A DNA stretch of 55,043 bases from G963674685 sp964591275. GTDB taxonomy: Bacteria; Lernaellota; Lernaellaia; JACKCT01. Under the pieces are notes generated by a model that saw nothing but the letters and a program-made list of their open reading frames with translations, was not told the origin of the DNA and ran no database searches. Both the position numbers and the translations under genes were made by a program. Of the stretch, positions 42,248-50,184 are shown one piece after another (the stretch's first letter is position 1; every line of letters starts with the position of its first letter). Location: contig CAZQAE010000034.1 in the NCBI GenBank assembly GCA_964591275.1, positions 1 to 55,043 on the forward strand, given 5' to 3'.

Positions 42248-43296
42248 TTGTCATCCATCCTCCGCAGAGCCAAACCCATGACAACGGCGCAGGACGGCGC
42301 CACCTCGTGGATATAATCCATGTCGAATTTATTTGGATTGACTTCGATATTATTGAAGGGATTGGCCACTTCAACCGGAATGCCCGTTTGATTTTCCAGA
42401 ATTTCCGGAAGGCGAGAAACTTTTGCACAACCCCCGCAAAGAAATATCTTGGCGATGTGGCCAGCGGAACTCGTGGCGATGAAGAAGTCCAGGCTTCTTT
42501 GCGTTTCCAGGGCAATCGCCGAACTGAGGTTGTCCAGGATGCTGTCCAGCTCTTCTTTTCTGTCGCCGCCGCCTTTAATTTTTATTTGCTCGGCTTCTTC
42601 GTAGCTGACGCCGAATTGCTTCTGAATTTCGTCGGTGTAGTTGTTGCCGCCAAGAGCCATGTCCCTGGTAAACAGCGAATTGCCGTTCTGGACGATGTTG
42701 ATGTTTATGACGCTGGCGCCGATATTGACTAAAGCGATGACTTTTCCCCTTTGCACCTCGTAATTCACCTCGTACATGTTCTGCACGGCGAAGGCGTCGA
42801 TATCAACCACTAGGGGATTCAATTGCGCTTCATTGATGACCGCAACGTAATCGTTGACCATATCCTTCTTAACGGCCACGAGCAAAACGTCCTGACTTCC
42901 CTGGTCCTCAGCCTCCGTTTCCAGGCGTTGATAATCGATATTGACTTCATTGATGTCGAAGGGGATGTACTGCTCCGCCTCCCATTTGATATTGGCGGCG
43001 ACCTCCTCATCGGTCATTTGAGGCAAGGTGATTTTTCTGATAATGACCGAGTGTCCAGAAATAGACGTGGTGACATCGTTGCTCTTGATCTGGTTATTGT
43101 CCATCAGACTCTTGATGGCGTTGACTACCGCAGGGTGATTCATGATCGTCGAATCGACGATCGTTTCCGGAGGAATGGACTCAATTCCGAAATTGATGAG
43201 CTGGTAGCCCGTCTTGGTCATTTTGAGCTCAAGGACCTTTATGCTTCCCGAGCCGATGTCAAGGCCCAGCAGACTTTTACTCCTTGACAGAAACAT
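42244..43296 (-). CDS. pilM: Type IV pilus assembly ATPase-fold protein PilM
   Basis: This is an actin-like cytoplasmic protein of 350 residues that binds the PilN tail and helps connect the platform to the motor. Motifs include SLLGLDIGSGSIKVLELK (phosphate loop), IALVNIGASVININIVQNG, and KIFLCGGCAKVSRLPEILE. First gene of the pilMNOPQ-aroB operon. CGGAGA sits close to the ATG. Confidence 0.95.
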   Translation of the reverse strand: MFLSRSKSLLGLDIGSGSIKVLELKMTKTGYQLINFGIESIPPETIVDSTIMNHPAVVNAIKSLMDNNQIKSNDVTTSISGHSVIIRKITLPQMTDEEVAANIKWEAEQYIPFDINEVNIDYQRLETEAEDQGSQDVLLVAVKKDMVNDYVAVINEAQLNPLVVDIDAFAVQNMYEVNYEVQRGKVIALVNIGASVININIVQNGNSLFTRDMALGGNNYTDEIQKQFGVSYEEAEQIKIKGGGDRKEELDSILDNLSSAIALETQRSLDFFIATSSAGHIAKIFLCGGCAKVSRLPEILENQTGIPVEVANPFNNIEVNPNKFDMDYIHEVAPSCAVVMGLALRRMDDK

Positions 43297-43914
43297 TAAT
43301 TCTCCGAAGCGAAATTGTTCGTGTGTCCCACACCGGTCTTGTTATCGTAGTGTTTACGAAAAAGCAATAGCGTGTCAAGCCTTATTTTTTTTGAAAACAC
43401 TTTTCTTTAGCGGGAGAAAACCCATATTATTCTGTATCTTGCGCCAATAACTCTCGAAAACGGTTTAAGTAAAATTCTCGACAACACCCAAAAAAAAAAG
43501 AACATGCCAAGTCAATTTCTCGTCAGTATTGGCTATTCGGCGATCTGTCGAGGCTGTGGCCACGCAAAGAATCCGATGCCTGTGAAGTCAGCCTGCACTC
43601 CCGCTGAACAACACCACAGGTAGTAATAATTTTTCAATGCACCACCATATATTGTATAATACATCAATAATCACCGCTGCGGGTGATTTGCTTCAAAGCT
43701 GTTTCCAAAGCCCTTCGGCAGACACGGCCTGCGCTCCACGGCCCCACCACGGTCCTCCTCGGCGTGGACATTGACCGGCCCCAGTCATCCAGTTAAAGCG
43801 AATAAACGAGGCACAAAAAAAGCCCGGGGGCCAACGTGCTGGGACATCCTAAAGTGCCCCGGTTCCTGTCGAAAGATGGAGGGAAGCACAACGGATTTTC
43901 CTTGGAGACAATGA
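43297..43914. other. Divergent intergenic region between pilM and a membrane-protein gene
   Basis: These 618 bp contain no gene I can support. On the minus strand, 43355-43376, TTGACACGCTATTGC resembles both a -35 TTGACA and a sigma-54 box, but it is one base short of correct -24/-12 spacing. On the plus strand TATAAT at 43655-43660 has only a poor -35 upstream. Just after it AATCACC/GGTGATT (43669-43688) forms a 7-bp hairpin. Poly-A runs lie at 43489-43498. Two further GC-rich stretches (43710-43790, 43820-43860) show no coding frame. Confidence 0.45.
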
Positions 43915-44652
43915 ATGTTGGTCAGCAACACGTTCCCGTGCTTAATCATCGTGATGACGACGCTCTTCATCCTGGCTTGCGTAGTTCATTCCTTAGTTTA
44001 TCGAGGCAGATACCTGACGCTGACCTTCTTCTGCACCGCCGCAACGCACGCCATTATTCGCGAGCGCCTAATTCTTTGCATGCCTGTTCCCGACTACGTG
44101 ATGAAATCGGTTTTTGCGGCCGGTATCCCGGTGTTATCCGTGCTGGGCTGGATTGTGGTCTGGTACCTTAGTTTTGCCTGGGCGCAGCAATTGAATTCGC
44201 AATGGTCCGGCAAGACTTGGTTCGTGGTATATTCCGCCGGGATGTTCGGGGCGGCTGTTGCTATCACTGTGGAGCCCGCGTTTCAAGGTCTGAACTTGAT
44301 AACATGGAGAAGCGGCGAACCCCCCGGCGCGTGGCCGTATATGCTAGCTTGGTTCATCCAAACGGTGGCCTTCCTTACTTTGTATCTTGTCCTGTTCTTT
44401 GGCGAGTTATGGGCGAAGATCATTGTGCTCTTCTTCTATCTTCTGTACCTCTTCTGCGACTCTTTCGGACTCACAATCGGTGATACAACTTGGTTTACGC
44501 GAATGACCATGGTCATAGCCACCTGGATGGTACCGCTCGCTTCCAGAGCTTTTAGCAGGTATAGCCACCACGCTCGTGTCGTCAATCTGCAGCGCGATGC
44601 CGCGCCCCAAGATGCTTCCAGTGTCACTACCACTTTCCCTCTGTGCCAATAA
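43915..44652 (+). CDS. Seven-helix membrane protein
   Basis: This 245-residue integral membrane protein has helices near LIIVMTTLFILACVVHSL, KSVFAAGIPVLSVLGWIVVW, WFVVYSAGMFGAAVAITVEP, LAWFIQTVAFLTLYLVLFFG and KIIVLFFYLLYLFCDSFG. HAIIRER and EPAFQGLNLITWR are conserved-looking loops with charged residues in the membrane border. It recalls carotenoid-biosynthesis-type membrane proteins, but I cannot assign it. The ATG at 43915 follows GGAG by eight bases. It lies on the plus strand between two minus-strand pilus operons, which suggests insertion or an unrelated function. Confidence 0.7.
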   Translation: MLVSNTFPCLIIVMTTLFILACVVHSLVYRGRYLTLTFFCTAATHAIIRERLILCMPVPDYVMKSVFAAGIPVLSVLGWIVVWYLSFAWAQQLNSQWSGKTWFVVYSAGMFGAAVAITVEPAFQGLNLITWRSGEPPGAWPYMLAWFIQTVAFLTLYLVLFFGELWAKIIVLFFYLLYLFCDSFGLTIGDTTWFTRMTMVIATWMVPLASRAFSRYSHHARVVNLQRDAAPQDASSVTTTFPLCQ

Positions 44653-44714
44653 GAGTGAGACAAATTGTACTGGTGAATTTAGTGTATAATTCGAGGGCGT
44701 GAAGGAGAACTCGA

Positions 44715-44792
44715 ATGAACAAGCACCGAGAAATCGGGGATGGATCGTCTTTAGGGACGCAACGCAGCGAAGGTGAGCGAAGCGGCAAGTGA
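44715..44792 (+). CDS. Possible micropeptide
   Basis: ATG at 44715 follows GGAG at about seven bases and opens a 25-codon frame: NKHREIGDGSSLGTQRSEG, then ERSGK. TATAAT lies at 44684-44689 upstream, without a good -35. The product is hydrophilic. It may be real, the 5' end of a small RNA, or chance. Confidence 0.2.
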   Translation: MNKHREIGDGSSLGTQRSEGERSGK

Positions 44793-44870
44793 CGCGATTA
44801 TTTTTTATTTACTATTTTTTACGTACGGCCAAAATCCGGTTAGAGCCGGAAAGTACGCCCTGCAAAAGCA

Positions 44871-47800
44871 TCAGTAGTCCTCGGAGAAATTTCCGGTCGC
44901 ATTGGGCTCAATGGGGGCGCTAAGGGCCGCCTGCGTCGCTGCCCAAAGATGATCGGGCGGGCACTTTCCACAATAGGGAGTTATCCGTATATTGTCATAT
45001 CGGTATTCTGTGACATCAACATCGACAAAGGGTTCAGCCCAGAATCCGAATGCGCCTTTGGGCGGCAGGACGCATCGCAAGGGCTGGTTGGTGGGGCATT
45101 GCCAACGGGCTCCGGATCGATTGCAATTGCATCCCACCTGCGCTTCTGGTTCAGGAAGAGGCACCCATCTATTATTCAACGTGTTGGCCCTCCCATCCGA
45201 GGTCCATGTAAGCGTTGGGACCATGTTGTACATATTTTCGCTATAGTCGGTCTTCCAATCGTGAGACTTCCCGGCGTTGTCTCTTTTGTGCCAGAAATAC
45301 AAAAAAGTCTCGCCATAGAAAGCGGGATTCACCCGATTCATGCATACAAGATAAAACACGGAATACCAGTCGTCGTCTAGATCATCGGTGCCAATGAGGG
45401 TGTTGGCGGTCCCCACTGTCTGGTACTCGTTTGCGACTATGTGGGTCAGGCGCGTTCCCATGGTTCCCGCGCCCTTGAAGCCCATCTCCAAATTCAGCAA
45501 CTGGTGAGACAAATCCCAGGGAGTGAAGGAACCGTGGATAGCCATATTGAGCGTAATGTTCTTTTCAGTGGTCTGGAGGTGCATCTGAGCCATATAGTCA
45601 TACAAAATGTTATGGTAATTGCCAGTCGTGTTGCTACCGCAAACCGGCGGATAAAAATTGCTCCAAAGATAGTTGTGATTCCGCAAATTGGTCAAATCCT
45701 GATGACAAGTGGGCCAGAACCATTGGACGCAAAATGCCTGTATTCCCCACATCTCGACACACCAGTCGCAAAGTTCAAAGCCCAGGTCGTAAAGATACTG
45801 GAATATCCAGTTGGTAAGCCCTCCGAACATACCATCGATATCTGAGCGCAGATAAGATCCCGAGTATTCAAAGGCGTGGTCGCCAATGGTCCAGTCGATA
45901 ACCCAGTCCGTGCCGAAGGGATTCCAGATTGTCCAATGGAAGAGCGTCCAGCTCCACTCCCAGCTTTTCCATGGTTTCGTGTTTCCTTCGATGGGATTAT
46001 CGTTCCACTGGAGGGTGTCCCTCGCTTCTTCCGCCGCCGGAAAAGGAGGACCGCTGTCGCCGGCCGGGATTCCGCTTCTGGGCGGATAACACTGATCTTT
46101 GTTCGCGAAATCAACGATGACAGTGTACTTGTTCGGCGCATCGGTATATATCCTGCCATCGAAGCCGCCGTTGCACTGGTCCCCGCCGATCAGTCCGGGC
46201 TGGGTGAGGCAGTTGGGCCTGTTCGTGACATCTTGCGGCGGACGCGGCGGATGCTTGATGCCGATGGTGAAAACGTATTGATAATTGAGATTCGGATTGA
46301 GCGTCTCGGCGAACATAAAACGACGAATTCCGGCCGCGTTGTCCACAAAGGTGAGGGACGGCACATTGGGGTACGCATACATGTGGCTGGAATCTACCGC
46401 ATAATCAAAAGTGTCGCCGGGATTCACAAAGTTCCCCTCTCCGATCCTGAGCCAATAACCTGTATAATGCATGGTTCCGAAGCATTCGTGCCGGGCGACA
46501 TATTCCGCTTCACTGGAGTATATCGCTGTCTGGCAGGGCCATGCGGGGTCATGAGTTGGCGGTTCACCACAAGTGGGATCAGACTTGACGCACTCGTAAT
46601 TGCCGATTTCCGGTTCGAGCGGCCAGGGATAAATGCCGTACGCATCGGCAGGCTCACTCGTTGAGAACCTGACCACGCGCCACCAGACCCAATCCTCATC
46701 GGTCTCAACGAGGCCGCCGCAGGAGTTGAACATTTCCCGCAGTTCAATGCGCACTTCGCCGGTTTGGCAATTTGCTCCGGTGGGTTTACCGCCGGCATTG
46801 ATGTATTCGACGAGGAAATCGCTTGTGTCCGCGCAATCCGGAGATCCCGCAGGGTGCTGGGATTTATAGCAGATGTGCGATTCGTCCGGGAATCCGGCCT
46901 GTTCACTGATGGCCAGAGGCTGGATACGTGTGCAGGAATCAATCCCGGAATTGCATTTCATCTTCACGCCATACTGATAAACCAATCCGTAACCGGGATT
47001 GCCGACGGCATCCTCGAAATCCTCATAATAATGATACCCCACACAGGAGGGATAAGCACCAAAACCGCAATCGAGGGAATTGCCTTCCTGCACAATAACC
47101 TCGGCAAGATGCCAATTGTCGTCGGCCTTGTTTGCTGGAGCCTGAATATTGTAAACAAGATCCACACCGTCAGTGATGGGATGATCGTCTTCATCAACGG
47201 GTTCCGCGTTGCCGGACCAGCGCCAACGCACTTCGATGGCGTCCACATCGTCCGTCGAGCTGGGGGTGACCAGTGAGCAATAGTCGATGGATACGCTTTC
47301 CACGCCGAAAAAACACGCACAACCAAAACTGGCGTATTCGACGCATGATGGGCCGACGGACCATTCGGCAGGGCCTTTCGGCGTCGGATTCTCGACAGGA
47401 TATCCTGATGGATAATTCAGCGTGTCGTTGGCCGACACGGCGGCGACCATGTATTCATAAATCGGATCGAGCATGGTGCCTATACCGGGCATGACGAAAT
47501 CCGCGTCGAAACCCTGAACCGGATTGCCGAATACCTGGGGCTGCAATCTGAAGGTCCCGCCTGTAACGATGTGCCACACATCGGCGTCGGTGATTCTCTG
47601 GTCGGAATCCACCCAGGAGTAATAATTCGGGATCCCTGACCCGGTAGAGCTTTCCTCGTAGCCATCGTAGCCGTGCCAAACGCTTCCCGCATTCACTTTT
47701 CCACCCCGGACGCGCCCGTGGTAAACCAGGATTTGGGCGGGAGCGTCGTTATTGAACTCGGGTGTGATGATCGGGGGCGAGGAACTATCCTCTTCGAGCA

Positions 47801-50129
47801 TGATGGAGGCCAGATGTCCTCCCAAATTCTGTTGGGGAGTTTTCGACCGATATATGTAATAGCGCGTTAAATCAGGAATTTCGGCATTAGCTAAGGCGTT
47901 GGTGTACTCGCAGAATTCACTCGGCGAAGCCGCCCAACTGACCTTGAATTTAGCCGTATTCACCTGATATTCGCCGTCGTAAATGTAATCACTGACATCG
48001 TTCACCTGGACGTTCCAGGGCGGCGAATAGCGACTGGTGGCCGTTGAATCCTTGCTCGAATTGAAGGATTGTCCCTCAGCGAAGCATTCGGGACTGTATT
48101 GAATATAATCAGATTGGCAGCCGTCTGTGGACCGGTGGGCTTTGACCTGATAATAGTACTGGTTAATGCTGCTTTCGTCGTAGGGGCTGGTCGTCGTGAT
48201 GCCGAAGGCCGCGCCATGCAAAGGCGGAAGTCCCTCCAGTCCGGGCGACTCCTCCTGATCACGCCAGACAAGCCATTTCACGCCCGCTGAATCGACCCAT
48301 GGATAATAATCCTCATCCCGGCACTTACATTCGGCGTGAATAACGTCGAAGCCGATGGCGCACTCGGCATGGGACATCAGGTCCAAACAGGAGTCGTCCG
48401 CTTCGGCAACAGGCACCTTGGCGATGCGCACAAAGGTATTGACATTGTTCGGATGCGAACGGTAGATCCAATACTCATCGATTGTGGGATCAACAATGCC
48501 GCCATTCATGGATTGCTGCCACATCACAGTCATTGAGCCGAAATCGTTATTGCTAATGTGACATGGGGAGTCCCATACCTCGATATCACCCGGAGCGGGA
48601 ACGGGAGAATTGGGGCCGGTAAGACACACCGTGTTGGTCGTGCAAGCCGCGGATCTCTGGTCGGCGACATCAATGGCGATTATCTTGTATTGGTAACAAT
48701 ATCCTGCCTCGACATTGTAATCGTAATACTCGTAAGTTCTCAGATTGCCGTCGGCGTCGATGCCCTGGGCGGGGATATTTGTATAAAGATTGAAGATCGG
48801 GGAGCCTGCATCGAAAGTGTCGTCGTCAGTGTCATCGTCGTCAGAGTCTCTAATTCCCATTCGCAGCACCGCGTACCATGTCACGTCCTGCTCGCCCATT
48901 CCATCATCCGCGGACGCCGTGAATTCCACCTTCACGCTTTCCCCGCACTCCTCTGCCGCAGCAGTGCAATTGGTCGGCGGTGCTGGAGGTTTACCCCCGG
49001 TATTATCGACAAGCTCACCGATATTTCGCAAAAAAACGTTTGAGGTGATTCTGGATTCCGGGAATATGCTCCCGTGAGCAAAAGTCTGGCCGCGTTCCCC
49101 GGGATTTTGAGCGATCACGCCGAGATCGATTTCAACGCGGTGGAGTTGCGTGTCCAAAAGATTAATGTCAAGTCGACCGTTTCTATTCAAATCCTCGCCC
49201 GCGTCCAGGGCGCCTTGTTCGTCGATAATGTCTTCGCTGTTGGACAAGAAGGACCCGCCTCCCGTCAGTGAGATGCCTCCGCCGGCTACACTTCCGGCCA
49301 CGACTGAATTTCCGGTGGGACCTGTAAAGGTCAGGCTGAAGCTGCCACCCATCAAAGCCGCAATTTCCCCACTCGACAGCAGGCCGTCTGTGCTTGCATC
49401 TCCCCAAAGAGTATCCGGAGTTGTGGGATCGAAATCCCAATCGCCCCAGTATTTGAAAAGTGGCTGAACATTCGCCCCGTCCTCATAGGGCATCATGCTA
49501 CCGCCCTCGACGTCATATCCGGTTCTAACGCCGACCCCAACCACGGTGGACATATGGTCCGAGCCGTTGATCCAACGTCTCAGTTCGCGGTCATCATCAT
49601 GAAAAGAATAATCTTTGCTGCCCATCGTGGAGGAAAGTGGATCAGGAGTATGCATTTTATAATGAACCGTCTCGGCATCGGAGTCAAAGGCCTCGTACCC
49701 GCCCGTTCCATCCGGCCTGCCTCCGTAAAAAGTATAGGCGCTGCCTCCGTATTTTATGGTATTGCCCGGAATCAATTCACCGGTCACCATCTGAGTGCCG
49801 TCCTCCGCGATGGCGACATTGCCCATTTCGCCATTGTACAATAGTTCCCAACCTCCAGCAAAAATCATGGACCTCTGGCCGTTGCCGCTTTTGACTTTGG
49901 CTCCGATCAACTCCAGATCTCTTTTCAGTTTACCGGCGGTGAATCGAGATCCCTGTTGAATTTCAACGGAGGATTCCTGAGAAATAACCGCCTTTTTGAA
50001 GGAGATAAGCATGCCGTAAACGACAGCAACCAGAATAACCGTTAACGCTGTGGCAACCAGCAATTCAATGAGGGTAAAGCCTCTCTGGTCCATAGCCTTC
50101 CTGATCGGTCGCTGAATTGTCATTCTCAT
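44871..50129 (-). CDS. Giant PilW-type minor pilin with large Cys-rich fibronectin-like extension
   Basis: This 1,752-residue protein starts with a class III pilin signal: KAMDQRGFTLIELLVATALT, cleaved after Gly17, with Glu at mature position 5. A minor-pilin domain runs to about residue 380 and holds a Ca-binding-like loop, DAGEDLNRNGRLD (309-321). The rest (about 1,370 residues) is outside. It includes fibronectin-III-like strands (DEYWIYRSHP; TRYYIYRSKTP; VYQYGVKMK; YQYVFTIGIK), a short Asp run (DSDDDDTDDDT, near 436-446) and about 44 Cys in all, probably disulfide-bonded. PilW-type pilins are normally 200-400 residues. It is the last gene of the minor-pilin operon, and no pilY1 is seen, so a tip-adhesin role is likely by inference. 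Confidence 0.88.
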   Translation of the reverse strand: MRMTIQRPIRKAMDQRGFTLIELLVATALTVILVAVVYGMLISFKKAVISQESSVEIQQGSRFTAGKLKRDLELIGAKVKSGNGQRSMIFAGGWELLYNGEMGNVAIAEDGTQMVTGELIPGNTIKYGGSAYTFYGGRPDGTGGYEAFDSDAETVHYKMHTPDPLSSTMGSKDYSFHDDDRELRRWINGSDHMSTVVGVGVRTGYDVEGGSMMPYEDGANVQPLFKYWGDWDFDPTTPDTLWGDASTDGLLSSGEIAALMGGSFSLTFTGPTGNSVVAGSVAGGGISLTGGGSFLSNSEDIIDEQGALDAGEDLNRNGRLDINLLDTQLHRVEIDLGVIAQNPGERGQTFAHGSIFPESRITSNVFLRNIGELVDNTGGKPPAPPTNCTAAAEECGESVKVEFTASADDGMGEQDVTWYAVLRMGIRDSDDDDTDDDTFDAGSPIFNLYTNIPAQGIDADGNLRTYEYYDYNVEAGYCYQYKIIAIDVADQRSAACTTNTVCLTGPNSPVPAPGDIEVWDSPCHISNNDFGSMTVMWQQSMNGGIVDPTIDEYWIYRSHPNNVNTFVRIAKVPVAEADDSCLDLMSHAECAIGFDVIHAECKCRDEDYYPWVDSAGVKWLVWRDQEESPGLEGLPPLHGAAFGITTTSPYDESSINQYYYQVKAHRSTDGCQSDYIQYSPECFAEGQSFNSSKDSTATSRYSPPWNVQVNDVSDYIYDGEYQVNTAKFKVSWAASPSEFCEYTNALANAEIPDLTRYYIYRSKTPQQNLGGHLASIMLEEDSSSPPIITPEFNNDAPAQILVYHGRVRGGKVNAGSVWHGYDGYEESSTGSGIPNYYSWVDSDQRITDADVWHIVTGGTFRLQPQVFGNPVQGFDADFVMPGIGTMLDPIYEYMVAAVSANDTLNYPSGYPVENPTPKGPAEWSVGPSCVEYASFGCACFFGVESVSIDYCSLVTPSSTDDVDAIEVRWRWSGNAEPVDEDDHPITDGVDLVYNIQAPANKADDNWHLAEVIVQEGNSLDCGFGAYPSCVGYHYYEDFEDAVGNPGYGLVYQYGVKMKCNSGIDSCTRIQPLAISEQAGFPDESHICYKSQHPAGSPDCADTSDFLVEYINAGGKPTGANCQTGEVRIELREMFNSCGGLVETDEDWVWWRVVRFSTSEPADAYGIYPWPLEPEIGNYECVKSDPTCGEPPTHDPAWPCQTAIYSSEAEYVARHECFGTMHYTGYWLRIGEGNFVNPGDTFDYAVDSSHMYAYPNVPSLTFVDNAAGIRRFMFAETLNPNLNYQYVFTIGIKHPPRPPQDVTNRPNCLTQPGLIGGDQCNGGFDGRIYTDAPNKYTVIVDFANKDQCYPPRSGIPAGDSGPPFPAAEEARDTLQWNDNPIEGNTKPWKSWEWSWTLFHWTIWNPFGTDWVIDWTIGDHAFEYSGSYLRSDIDGMFGGLTNWIFQYLYDLGFELCDWCVEMWGIQAFCVQWFWPTCHQDLTNLRNHNYLWSNFYPPVCGSNTTGNYHNILYDYMAQMHLQTTEKNITLNMAIHGSFTPWDLSHQLLNLEMGFKGAGTMGTRLTHIVANEYQTVGTANTLIGTDDLDDDWYSVFYLVCMNRVNPAFYGETFLYFWHKRDNAGKSHDWKTDYSENMYNMVPTLTWTSDGRANTLNNRWVPLPEPEAQVGCNCNRSGARWQCPTNQPLRCVLPPKGAFGFWAEPFVDVDVTEYRYDNIRITPYCGKCPPDHLWAATQAALSAPIEPNATGNFSEDY

Positions 50130-50184
50130 TTCAAAAACGTCCTATCCGATATTTATTGCACGCGTTTCATTGTCCCGCGCCGTT

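Noticed and set aside
45876..46664. 262-residue plus-strand ORF
   Set aside because: Antisense to the giant pilin; no start signal or family.
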